Positions 1 through 6,177 are shown, counted from the stretch's first letter. The stretch: 6,505 bases of DNA from JBGSWL01 sp041752455 (GCA_041752455.1 JBGSWL010000184.1:1-6505); one strand, 5' to 3'. The notes: a model not told the origin generated them from the sequence alone. Numbers and translations: made by a program.

Positions 1-264
1 GACAAGCGCGGCGGTAATGTCGTCGCGGTCGCGGCGGATCGTGTCGATCTCGGCAGCCAGCGCTTCCGCCCGGTCGCGGGCCATGCCCCGCGCTTCCAGC
101 AGATCTTCAAGTTCGCCAACGGTGCGCTGCAGGCGGCCTTCCAGCTCAGGTGCCGGACTGGCGGCAATGGCGGGCGAAGGCACCGGCTGTGCGGACGCAG
201 GACTGCCGGCGAGGCCGATGGCCAGCGCAACGGGCAGAACTGTCCTGAAGATGCGGTACGGCAC
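1..264 (-). CDS. envC: EnvC-like murein hydrolase activator, N-terminal part (3' end beyond window)
   Basis: Only the first 88 residues are present; the gene continues past the left edge. Seen: a basic start (PYRIFR), a hydrophobic stretch at residues 8-20 and an ASA|Q signal peptidase site at 23-26. A Pro/Ala linker follows, then from about residue 40 a charged helix with Leu/Ile spacing typical of a coiled coil, ending DRDDITAALV. Known: EnvC-type proteins are periplasmic, with an N-terminal coiled coil that binds the division apparatus and a degenerate LytM/M23 domain that activates amidases. Such a domain would lie outside this window. In rhizobia this gene follows rlmH and precedes a ctpA protease, and 'ITAAL' after the first helix is familiar from that family. 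The GTG start was chosen because AGGAG lies 9 bases before it and the signal peptide begins there; in-frame ATGs at 291, 300 and 327 lack such a site. Another coiled-coil secreted protein is possible, since the catalytic-type domain is not visible. Confidence 0.75.
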   Translation of the reverse strand, partial: MPYRIFRTVLPVALAIGLAGSPASAQPVPSPAIAASPAPELEGRLQRTVGELEDLLEARGMARDRAEALAAEIDTIRRDRDDITAALV

Positions 265-273
265 GTCTGACGT

Positions 274-278
274 CTCCT
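274..278 (-). promoter_or_regulatory. Ribosome binding site selecting the GTG start of envC
   Basis: AGGAG on the minus strand, 9 bases before the GTG codon at 264. It is the only strong Shine-Dalgarno match in the 85-base rlmH-envC gap and favours GTG over the three upstream in-frame ATG codons. I see no convincing promoter or terminator in that gap, so envC is probably read from the same transcript as rlmH. Confidence 0.6.
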
Positions 279-349
279 GAGGGCGCAGCATGGCAACCAT
301 CGCGCCGAAGGGAAAGCCGCAAAACATGGCCGGTTTCAAGGCGGCCTGG

Positions 350-835
350 TCAATCGCGGTGATAGGGATGGCCTGCAAGGATGGTGCAGGCGCGATAGAC
401 CTGTTCTGCGAGCAGCACGCGGGCGATCTGGTGCGGAAATGTCATTTGGCCGAGCGACAGGACGAGATCGGCCCGCGCCAGGACTGCCGGGTCGTGGCCA
501 TCCGGGCCGCCGATCGCAAACAGCAGTGCTTTCTGGCCGTTGTCGCGCCATGTCGCCAGCGTGGTGGCAAATTGGCGCGACGACATGGATTTTCCGGTTT
601 CGTCGAGGGCGACAAGGATGGTGCCTCGGGCCGAGGCAGCCGCAAGGATCTGCGCGCCTTCTTCCGCCTTGCGCTCGGCAACCGTCTGCGCACGGCTCTC
701 GGTGAACTCGATCGTGCGCCCTTCGATGAGGCCCAGTTGCGCACCGAGCGACCGGGACCGCTCGCCGTAGCGTGCGGAGAGTTCGGTTTCCGGGCCTTTC
801 TTCAGACGACCGACTGCCAGGATACCCAGCTGCAT
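350..835 (-). CDS. rlmH: 23S rRNA (pseudouridine(1915)-N3)-methyltransferase RlmH
   Basis: RlmH is a SPOUT-class enzyme that uses S-adenosylmethionine to methylate N3 of pseudouridine 1915 in helix 69 of 23S rRNA, acting as a dimer on assembled 70S ribosomes. The 161-residue protein is close to the usual 155-160. Seen: the SAM-binding trefoil-knot half runs from about residue 102 to the end, with FAIGGPDG at 106-113, SLGQMTFPHQIARVLLAEQ at 127-145 and the C-terminal HPYHR at 156-160, which contributes to the active site. The ATG has AGGA 8 bases upstream. It lies 45 bases after rsfS and ahead of the envC-like gene, the usual order in rhizobia, and is probably co-transcribed with rsfS. No key residue appears to be missing. 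Confidence 0.96.
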   Translation of the reverse strand: MQLGILAVGRLKKGPETELSARYGERSRSLGAQLGLIEGRTIEFTESRAQTVAERKAEEGAQILAAASARGTILVALDETGKSMSSRQFATTLATWRDNGQKALLFAIGGPDGHDPAVLARADLVLSLGQMTFPHQIARVLLAEQVYRACTILAGHPYHRD

Positions 836-880
836 GTCCGGGTTCCTGCCGGGTTTCAGCGAACAACGACGCGCCTGCGA

Positions 881-1294
881 TCAGTGCAGGGCGCCGGTCT
901 CCGCAGAGCCGTCGTCAGCCCACATCTTTTCCAGCTGGTAGAATTCGCGCACTTCCGGACGGAAGACATGCACGATCACGTCGCCGGCATCGATGAGGAT
1001 CCAGTCGGCCGAGGACAGGCCTTCGACACGCGCGGTGCCCAAACCTGCATCCTTGAACGCGCTGATGAGATGATCGGCGACGGCATTGACATGCCGCTGC
1101 GAACGCCCGGAAGCGACGATCATGTAGTCAGCGAGTGCGGATTTGCCCTGGATGTCGAGGGTCACAACATTTTCGGCCTTGGAGTCATCAAGACTTTCCA
1201 GAACCGTTTCGAGGATCCGTTCCGCATCGGCTCTGCCGTGGAGATCGGATGAGGAAGACCGGGTTTCGGCCTTCTTGACGGTGGCTGTTCTCAA
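881..1294 (-). CDS. rsfS: Ribosomal silencing factor RsfS (Iojap/DUF143 family)
   Basis: RsfS binds protein uL14 of the 50S subunit and blocks joining with 30S, lowering translation in stationary phase or starvation. Seen, numbered from the TTG start: the core DIQGKSALADYMIVASGRS at 47-65, ADWILIDAGDVIVHVF ending at 111, and REFYQLEKMW at 116-125, all hallmarks of the family. Length 137 residues, with about 25 unconserved residues at the N-terminus and a short acidic tail. Start choice: TTG is preceded by AAGGA at a 5-base spacing, whereas the longer reading from ATG at 1363 (23 more residues) and the in-frame GTG at 1315 have no Shine-Dalgarno match. The frame is certain but the start is less so. 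It follows nadD after a 109-base gap that carries several dyads and a possible promoter, so it may have its own transcription start as well as read-through from nadD. Confidence 0.93.
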   Translation of the reverse strand: MRTATVKKAETRSSSSDLHGRADAERILETVLESLDDSKAENVVTLDIQGKSALADYMIVASGRSQRHVNAVADHLISAFKDAGLGTARVEGLSSADWILIDAGDVIVHVFRPEVREFYQLEKMWADDGSAETGALH

Positions 1295-1299
1295 GAGCG

Positions 1300-1304
1300 T
1301 CCTT
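1300..1304 (-). promoter_or_regulatory. Ribosome binding site selecting the TTG start of rsfS
   Basis: AAGGA on the minus strand, 5 bases before a TTG codon. It is the best match to the 16S tail near the conserved part of rsfS. A TTG start usually gives weak initiation, which would suit a translation silencer; that last point is inference. Confidence 0.5.
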
Positions 1305-1328
1305 TCAGTGAACACCAGTCGTTGGCGC

Positions 1329-1341
1329 GGGCGATTCGCCC
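1329..1341 (-). repeat. Short inverted repeat in the rsfS leader
   Basis: GGGCGA-T-TCGCCC (plus strand) is a perfect 6-base dyad about one base. As RNA it could form a 5-bp G/C stem with a 3-base loop, some 35 bases before the rsfS start codon. No T-run follows on the minus strand, so it is not an intrinsic terminator of nadD. Its role is unknown; it may be only a small leader hairpin or chance. Confidence 0.4.
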
Positions 1342-1350
1342 TAGTGCATG

Positions 1351-1382
1351 AATATATGGCCATGCATGGCTGACAGTTTCAA
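1351..1382 (-). promoter_or_regulatory. Possible promoter for rsfS
   Basis: On the minus strand TTGAAA (1377-1382) is followed by CATATA (1353-1358) at 18 bases, or by the better -10 match TATATT (1351-1356) at 20 bases. This is the most A/T-rich spot in the gap and sits about 60 bases before the rsfS start. Neither pairing has both a good -10 and ideal spacing, so the call is weak. Confidence 0.3.
1359..1370. repeat. Perfect 12-bp palindrome GCCATGCATGGC
   Basis: The palindrome lies inside the spacer of the possible rsfS promoter. A further inverted pair, TGCATG at 1345-1350 and CATGCA at 1361-1366, shares its right arm and straddles the A/T-rich -10 candidates. The placement is operator-like, but no regulator is recognisable and the function is unknown. 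Confidence 0.45.
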
Positions 1383-1392
1383 GACAAGCTGA

Positions 1393-1407
1393 TTAACGGG
1401 ACGTTAA
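1393..1407. promoter_or_regulatory. TTAA-N7-TTAA site, CtrA-box-like
   Basis: Two TTAA half-sites separated by 7 bases match the core of the binding site of CtrA, the cell-cycle response regulator of alphaproteobacteria (TTAA-N7-TTAAC). The C after the second half is absent on both strands. The site is also a dyad, TTAACG-GGA-CGTTAA, and contains the nadD stop codon. It lies about 100 bases upstream of rsfS and just upstream of its possible promoter. Binding by CtrA is inference only. Confidence 0.35.
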
Positions 1408-2036
1408 GTGCCGTTGGCGAGTGCCCTGAGCGCTGTCGAGGAGAGTGGCGAGCGCGGCCCGTGCAGGAATGTCCACGCCGGTGCTGCGAGGTAAGGCAAA
1501 AGCGCCGCATCGCTTTCGTCGACGCGGGCGTAGTCGAAGGTCTTGGCCATCTGCGATGACAGATAGGACAGCGTCGACCCGGGCCGATCAACAACCGCAA
1601 TCGGAAACGTCATGGCAATGCGCTGCCAGTTCTGCCAGCGGTGAAACGAGGCGAGGTTGTCGGCGCCCATGATCCAGACGAAGCGGACATGCGGCTTCAG
1701 ACGCTTGATCAGCGCAAGCGTTTCGGCCGTGTAGCGAACCTGGTATCGCGCTTCGAACGCAGTCACCTTGACGCGCGGGTCGCGGTTGATTGCTTCCGAC
1801 CAAGAAATGCGCTCGCGCAAGGGCGGAAGGGCGCTGGTGTCCTTCAGCGGATTTCCGGGCGTCACCATCCACCATAGCTGGTCGAGCCCGATGCGGCGCA
1901 GCGCCAGTTCGGTGACGAGCACATGGCCTTCGTGCGGCGGGTTGAACGAGCCGCCGAACAGGCCGACCGTCATGCCCGCTTCCACATGGGGCAAGCGCAA
2001 ATGGCGCCTGTCGATTGCCGCAAACGGATCCTGCAC
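1404..2036 (-). CDS. nadD: Nicotinate-nucleotide adenylyltransferase NadD
   Basis: NadD transfers AMP from ATP to nicotinate mononucleotide, giving deamido-NAD in cytosolic NAD synthesis. Seen: the nucleotidyltransferase motif GGSFNPPHEGH at 28-38 with its two catalytic-type histidines, WIMGADNLASFHRW at 121-134 in the substrate-binding region, and the ATP-binding signature SSTALR at 199-204. Length is 210 residues, ordinary for the family. The start is GTG with GAGGA 9 bases before it. The resulting N-terminal extension, ending PHVEAG at 16-21, resembles that of rhizobial NadD proteins, which supports it over the ATG at residue 22. It follows proA by 35 bases and is probably in the same transcript. 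Its stop codon lies within the CtrA-box-like site. Confidence 0.96.
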   Translation of the reverse strand: MQDPFAAIDRRHLRLPHVEAGMTVGLFGGSFNPPHEGHVLVTELALRRIGLDQLWWMVTPGNPLKDTSALPPLRERISWSEAINRDPRVKVTAFEARYQVRYTAETLALIKRLKPHVRFVWIMGADNLASFHRWQNWQRIAMTFPIAVVDRPGSTLSYLSSQMAKTFDYARVDESDAALLPYLAAPAWTFLHGPRSPLSSTALRALANGT

Positions 2037-2071
2037 CGGCTGTCGTCCTCAGTTTTGCTGACGCCTGATCG

Positions 2072-3367
2072 TCAGGGTCTGGTCTGACCGTTGCCGTGCA
2101 CACGATAGTTGAAGGACGTCAACTGTTCGACGCCAACCGGACCGCGCGCATGCATCTTGCCGGTGGCGATGCCGATTTCCGCACCCATGCCGAACTCGCC
2201 GCCATCGGCAAATTGCGTCGATGCATTGTGCAGGAGGATGGCGCTGTCGATCTCGTTGAAGAAGCGCGCAACGACAGCCGGGTCTTCGGCAATCACCGCT
2301 TCCGTGTGATGCGACGACCAGTGCGCGATGTGGTTGATCGCGCCCTTGATCCCGTCGACGCGGGCAACGGAGATGATTGCGTCGAGATATTCGGTCGCCC
2401 AGTCGGTGTCGGTTGCCTCGGATGCACTTGGCCAGAGCCGACGTATGGCGGCATCGGCGCGGACCTCGCAGCCGGCGCTGGCCAAAGCGTCGAGGATGGC
2501 GACGACCGTTGTCTCGTCGAGCGCCGTGTCGAGCAGGAGCGTTTCGGCAGCACCGCAAATGCCCGTCCGGCGCATCTTGGAATTGACGACGATGCGTAGC
2601 GCCATGGCAGGATCGGCGGAAGCATCCACATAGACGTGGCAGAGCCCTTCCAGATGGGCAAAGACCGGCACGCGCGCATCGCGCTGGACCCGCTCGACAA
2701 GGCTGCGGCCGCCGCGCGGCACGATCACGTCGATGGTTCCGGAAAGTCCGGTCAGCATTTCACCGACAGCGGCGCGATCGGCGACCGGCACCAGCTGGAT
2801 GGCATCTTCGGGAAGGCCTGCAGCCTTCAGGCCATCGACAAGGCAGGCGTGGATGGCGCGCGACGAGTGCAGCGAGTCCGATCCGCCACGAAGGATCACC
2901 GCATTGCCCGACTTCAGGCAGAGGGCTCCCGCATCAGCGGTGACGTTCGGGCGGCTCTCATAGATGACGCCGATGACGCCGAGCGGGGTGCGGACGCGCT
3001 CGATGCGCAGGCCGTTCGGACGGTCCCAGGCGGCGATCACATCGCCAACCGGATCGGCCAGCGCCGCTACGGCGCGGATGCCATCGGCCATCGCTTGAAT
3101 GCGGCCGGCGTCAAGCTTCAACCGGTCGAGCATGGCGGCTGTCAGGCCAGCCTCAACAGCATTTGCAACGTCGGTAGCGTTGGCGGCAAGAATGACGTCC
3201 CTCGCACCGGCCACCGCATCGGCCATGGCATTGAGCCCAGCGTTTTTCTGCGCCGTCGATGCAATGGCCAGAGGTCGCGCAGCGGCGCGGGCGCGCGCGC
3301 CCATGCCGGCCATCAAGGCGGCAATGTCATTTGAATGGCTGGCTGCGGTATCGGGACGGGTCAGCAT
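2072..3367 (-). CDS. proA: Glutamate-5-semialdehyde dehydrogenase (gamma-glutamyl phosphate reductase) ProA
   Basis: ProA reduces gamma-glutamyl phosphate with NADPH to glutamate-5-semialdehyde, the second step of proline synthesis, working closely with ProB because its substrate is labile. Seen: an aldehyde-dehydrogenase-fold protein of 431 residues (family about 415-430) with VIYESRPNVT at 134-143, LRGGSDS at 159-165 for cofactor binding, the catalytic cysteine at 271 in RRTGICGAAETLL, and the conserved C-terminal block from NASTQFADGG (381-390) through HARGPVGVEQLTS (406-418). The ATG has no strong Shine-Dalgarno match, but the N-terminal length fits rhizobial homologues; an ATG at residue 19 is a weaker alternative. 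Normally it directly follows proB; here the unknown secreted gene lies between them and ends 69 bases upstream. Confidence 0.97.
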   Translation of the reverse strand: MLTRPDTAASHSNDIAALMAGMGARARAAARPLAIASTAQKNAGLNAMADAVAGARDVILAANATDVANAVEAGLTAAMLDRLKLDAGRIQAMADGIRAVAALADPVGDVIAAWDRPNGLRIERVRTPLGVIGVIYESRPNVTADAGALCLKSGNAVILRGGSDSLHSSRAIHACLVDGLKAAGLPEDAIQLVPVADRAAVGEMLTGLSGTIDVIVPRGGRSLVERVQRDARVPVFAHLEGLCHVYVDASADPAMALRIVVNSKMRRTGICGAAETLLLDTALDETTVVAILDALASAGCEVRADAAIRRLWPSASEATDTDWATEYLDAIISVARVDGIKGAINHIAHWSSHHTEAVIAEDPAVVARFFNEIDSAILLHNASTQFADGGEFGMGAEIGIATGKMHARGPVGVEQLTSFNYRVHGNGQTRP

Positions 3368-3436
3368 GGCGGTGTCCGGTTTGCAAAGACGATGCGCTCT
3401 ATCATGTGCGCCCGTCCTGCGGCAACCGCAACGCGG

Positions 3437-3868
3437 TCAGCGGCGGCGCACCCGATACTCGCCGCAACTGCGCTTGCCGGAAACCGTCGCACAGATCTGC
3501 AAGATCCGCTGCGCCTGCCCGTGGAGCGGGATCAGGGCGACGAGCGTGCGCCTTTCGCCCGGTGCAAGGCGGACCTGCAGCGGCAGTTCCACATCGGGGG
3601 CCGGTGACTTGTCGGCGTTGATGCTTTCCAGATTGATGACCATGCGTTTCTTGCCGGCATTGATCACTTCAAACCGGACCGCGCCCTTGTCGAGCATCGT
3701 GACCGTGTCGTTGCGTTGCGGTGAGACGCCAAAGCCGGTGGTCTTTGAAACGACCGTGCCGGAAAATCCGACATTGCCCGCATCCACGGCGGCTGACGGC
3801 CACCACAATGCTGTGGCCGCTGCGAACAATCCGCTCAAACCTGCAGTGATGTGAAGCCGTTTCCGCAT
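3437..3868 (-). CDS. Secreted protein of unknown function, probable beta-sandwich
   Basis: I do not recognise this family. Seen: 143 residues with a clear Sec signal peptide (basic MRKRLH, hydrophobic residues 7-23, likely cleavage after VDA at 28-30). The mature part is about 113 residues with alternating hydrophobic strands: FSGTVVSKT at 35-43, VRFEVINAG at 64-72, RMVINLESI at 75-83, LPLQVRLAPGERRTLVALIP at 95-114. It ends in an Arg-rich tail. Two cysteines (126 and 135) could form a disulfide. The 'F.V.N.G ... L.PGE' pattern resembles immunoglobulin-like periplasmic domains, but that is inference. No enzyme motif, lipobox or membrane anchor is visible. The ATG was chosen for the signal peptide; no strong ribosome binding site precedes it. 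The frame stays open upstream, but there it overlaps proB. Gaps of 118 and 69 bases set it apart from proB and proA, which are otherwise neighbours in related genomes. Confidence 0.75.
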   Translation of the reverse strand: MRKRLHITAGLSGLFAAATALWWPSAAVDAGNVGFSGTVVSKTTGFGVSPQRNDTVTMLDKGAVRFEVINAGKKRMVINLESINADKSPAPDVELPLQVRLAPGERRTLVALIPLHGQAQRILQICATVSGKRSCGEYRVRRR

Positions 3869-3986
3869 CGAAGCATTGCCGTGTAACCGGGCCTTCTGCT
3901 GCTTCCTTCGGGTCACTCTAAGCCAGTTTCGAGTGCGTTGCCCGGGCGATTTCGCAAGGTGGTAAACAGACTGGCCGCCCTTGTTT

Positions 3987-5126
3987 TCACGTCGTTCCCG
4001 CAAGAACCATGTCATCGCGGTGGATGGCGGCGCTGCGGGCGGCATGACCAAGTATGGCTTCGATCTCCGATGACTTGCGCCCGGCAATGGCCGCCATTTC
4101 GGCGCTGTCGTAGCCGGCAAGGCCGCGCGCGATTTCAAGGCCCGTCTCGGCATGACGCACTGATACGGTGTCGCCGCGCGCGAAACTTCCATCGACGCGG
4201 CGGATGCCGGCGGCGAGCAAGGATTTGCCCTCGAGAAGTGCGCGCGATGCACCCGCATCGACCGTCACGAAACCGGCCGGTTCCAACTGACCGGCGATCC
4301 AGTTCTTCCAGGCGGAGACCGGGTGCCGGACCGGTTCGAACCAGGTGTGAAGGGCGCCATCGGCCAGCGCGCGAAGGGGATGGTCCACCGTTCCGCGGGC
4401 GATGACCATGGCGGTTCCGGCCTTGGTGGCGATCCGCCCGGCCTCGATCTTGGTGTGCATGCCGCCGCGCGACAATTCGGACGCCGATGCGCCAGCCATG
4501 GCGGCAATCTCCGGCGTGATCGCCGCAACATGCGGGATATGGCGCGCCGTCGGATCATGCGCCGGGGGCGCGGTGTAAAGTCCGTCGATATCCGACAGGA
4601 GCACCAGAAGTTGCGCGCCCATCATCGTGGCAACCCGGGCCGCCAACCGGTCATTGTCACCGTAGCGGATTTCTGTGGTCGCGACCGTGTCATTCTCGTT
4701 GATCACCGGAATGGCGCCGAGGCGCAGCAGTTCACCGATCGTGGCCCTCGCGTTGAGATAGCGGCGGCGGGTTTCGGTATCCTCGATCGTCACGAGGATC
4801 TGGCCGGTCAGGATCTTGTGGCGGGCAAGCGCACCATTCCATGCATGGGCCAAAGCGATCTGGCCAACGGCAGCAGCGGCCTGGCTTTCCTCAAGCCGCA
4901 GCGAACCGGCCGGCATGTCGAGCACGGTGCGGCCCATGGCAATGGCGCCCGACGACACGACGAGGATTTCATGGCCGGCGGCAACGAGCCCGGCGATATC
5001 GTCGCAAAGGCTGTCGAGCCATGCCTGGCGCAGCCCGGAACGCCGGTCGACCAGCAGCGCCGAGCCGATCTTGATGGCTATGCGCTTGCGGCCGGCGAAG
5101 GAAAATGACGGCTCAGTTGTCGCCAT
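3987..5126 (-). CDS. proB: Glutamate 5-kinase ProB, with C-terminal PUA domain
   Basis: ProB phosphorylates glutamate with ATP to gamma-glutamyl phosphate, the committed and proline-inhibited step of proline synthesis. Seen in the amino-acid-kinase domain (about 14-265): IKIGSALLV at 18-26, VVSSGAIAMGR at 56-66, QAAAAVGQ at 82-89, INENDTV at 142-148, GDNDRLAARVA at 156-166, LLSDIDGLY at 176-184 and GGMHTKIEAG at 221-230. A PUA domain covers about 284-365, with GSFARGDTV and IARGLAGYDS. Length 379 (E. coli 367). The start overlaps the end of obgE by 14 bases, so translation may be coupled. An in-frame ATG at 5156 has GGAG 10 bases before it and would add 10 residues; it cannot be excluded. No terminator is seen in the 118 bases after the stop. 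Confidence 0.97.
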   Translation of the reverse strand: MATTEPSFSFAGRKRIAIKIGSALLVDRRSGLRQAWLDSLCDDIAGLVAAGHEILVVSSGAIAMGRTVLDMPAGSLRLEESQAAAAVGQIALAHAWNGALARHKILTGQILVTIEDTETRRRYLNARATIGELLRLGAIPVINENDTVATTEIRYGDNDRLAARVATMMGAQLLVLLSDIDGLYTAPPAHDPTARHIPHVAAITPEIAAMAGASASELSRGGMHTKIEAGRIATKAGTAMVIARGTVDHPLRALADGALHTWFEPVRHPVSAWKNWIAGQLEPAGFVTVDAGASRALLEGKSLLAAGIRRVDGSFARGDTVSVRHAETGLEIARGLAGYDSAEMAAIAGRKSSEIEAILGHAARSAAIHRDDMVLAGTT

Positions 5127-6165
5127 CGAGCGGGGTCCAAGGGCGGTCGTCGACATTTTGAAGGGTCTCCGCGTGACGCTCGACTTCGACAAACTGCATC
5201 AGCGCGCGCAGCACTTCCTCGACGCCGGATCGCGTCGCCGATGACAGCAGCAGCGGCACGCGCCCTGCTGCCTTGCCCAGGGCCTTGGCCTTCTTCTTGA
5301 CCTCTTCGGCGGGAACCGCGTCGATCTGCGACAGGGCGAGGATTTCGGGCTTCTCGGTGAGGCCGTGTCCATAGGCATCAAGTTCGCCGCGCACGGTCCG
5401 GTAGGCGAGCGCCACGTCATCCTCGCGCGCCGAGACAAGGTGCAGCAGAACGCGGGTGCGTTCCACATGGCCAAGGAAGCGGTCACCGATCCCGACGCCG
5501 GCATGGGCGCCTTCGATCAGGCCCGGAATATCGGCCAGCACGAATTCGCGCGCATCGATCCGCACGACACCGAGATTGGGCACGAGCGTCGTGAACGGAT
5601 AGTCGGCGATCTTTGGCCGCGCGTTCGAGGTGGCGGCGAGAAACGTCGATTTCCCCGCGTTCGGCAGTCCGACTAGGCCGGCGTCGGCGATCAGCTTCAG
5701 CCGCAGCCAGATGGTGCGCTCCACCGCCTCCTGCCCGGGGTTGGCGTTGCGCGGCGCCTGGTTGGTGGAGGTCTTGAACTGCAGGTTGCCCCAGCCGCCG
5801 TTGCCGCCGCGCGCCAGCAGCACGCGCTGGCCCACCGTGGTCAGGTCGGCGATCAGCGTCTCGTCGTCCTCGTCGAACACCTGGGTTCCGGCGGGCACGC
5901 GCAGGGTGACGCTCTCGCCATCCTTGCCGGTGCGCTGCTTGCCCATGCCGCCCTGACCGTTCTTCGCCTTGAAGTGCTGCTGATAGCGAAAGTCGATCAG
6001 CGTGTTGAGCCCGTCCACCGCCTCGATCCAGACATCGCCGCCGCGCCCGCCGTCGCCGCCGTCTGGTCCGCCGAATTCGATGAACTTCTCGCGCCTGAAC
6101 GACGCGCAGCCGCGCCCGCCTGCGCCGGAGCGGATATAGACCTTGGCTGTGTCGAGAAATTTCAT
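5113..6165 (-). CDS. obgE: GTPase ObgE/CgtA, 50S assembly factor
   Basis: Obg is an essential GTPase that checks late 50S assembly and links growth to the stringent response. Seen, numbered from MKF: the glycine-rich Obg fold at 1-158 with EFGGPDGGDGGRGGDV at 30-45; then the GTPase domain with G1 GLPNAGKST at 166-174, switch I YPFTT at 189-193, G3 DIPGLIEGAH at 212-221, a non-canonical G4 SQID at 279-282 (usual NKxD), and G5 SSATRSG at 308-314. The protein is 350 residues with only a short tail (DRPWTPLDGDN), unlike the longer acidic tail of E. coli ObgE (390). The ATG is preceded by AGAAGG at 6 bases; a longer in-frame reading from 6222 would overlap the GNAT gene and adds an unconserved basic stretch. 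It follows the GNAT gene by 10 bases and overlaps proB. The 5' half has unusually few codons ending in A or T. Confidence 0.97.
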   Translation of the reverse strand: MKFLDTAKVYIRSGAGGRGCASFRREKFIEFGGPDGGDGGRGGDVWIEAVDGLNTLIDFRYQQHFKAKNGQGGMGKQRTGKDGESVTLRVPAGTQVFDEDDETLIADLTTVGQRVLLARGGNGGWGNLQFKTSTNQAPRNANPGQEAVERTIWLRLKLIADAGLVGLPNAGKSTFLAATSNARPKIADYPFTTLVPNLGVVRIDAREFVLADIPGLIEGAHAGVGIGDRFLGHVERTRVLLHLVSAREDDVALAYRTVRGELDAYGHGLTEKPEILALSQIDAVPAEEVKKKAKALGKAAGRVPLLLSSATRSGVEEVLRALMQFVEVERHAETLQNVDDRPWTPLDGDN

Positions 6166-6171
6166 GTCGCG

Positions 6172-6177
6172 CCTTCT
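6172..6177 (-). promoter_or_regulatory. obgE ribosome binding site overlapping the GNAT stop codon
   Basis: AGAAGG on the minus strand lies 6 bases before the obgE ATG, and its first two bases are the AG of the TAG stop of the upstream acetyltransferase gene. Ribosomes finishing that gene would stop on the site, so translation of the two is likely coupled. Confidence 0.6.

Noticed and set aside
290..1252. Long plus-strand ORF of 320 codons
   Set aside because: It is antisense to rlmH and rsfS, whose conserved motifs are unmistakable; such shadow ORFs are expected at this G+C content and its protein looks like no known family.
1295..1363. N-terminal extension of RsfS to the ATG at 1363
   Set aside because: No ribosome binding site at that ATG; the added residues are not family-like and the segment carries the promoter-like and dyad sequences.
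2064..2076. CCTGA-TCG-TCAGG dyad across the proA stop
   Set aside because: A 5-bp stem with no T-run; nadD starts 35 bases on with its own ribosome binding site, so termination here is unlikely.
3418..3430. TGCGG-CAA-CCGCA dyad just before proA
   Set aside because: A 5-bp stem without a T-run or an alternative pairing partner I can see; too small to call an attenuator.
3099..3854. Plus-strand ORF of 251 codons opposite proA and the unknown gene
   Set aside because: Low-complexity Ala/Arg/Ser-rich translation, antisense to proA and to the signal-peptide gene, with no recognisable motif.
3964..3986. AAACA-N13-TGTTT inverted repeat after the proB stop, and the GCCCGGGC palindrome at 3940-3947
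   Set aside because: The arms are short, the stem would be weak and no T-run follows, so they do not support a terminator. I see no clear promoter in this 118-base gap either.
3869..4258. Upstream extension of the unknown gene to a 273-residue protein
   Set aside because: The added part overlaps the proB 3' coding region out of frame and would bury a clear signal peptide in the middle of the protein.
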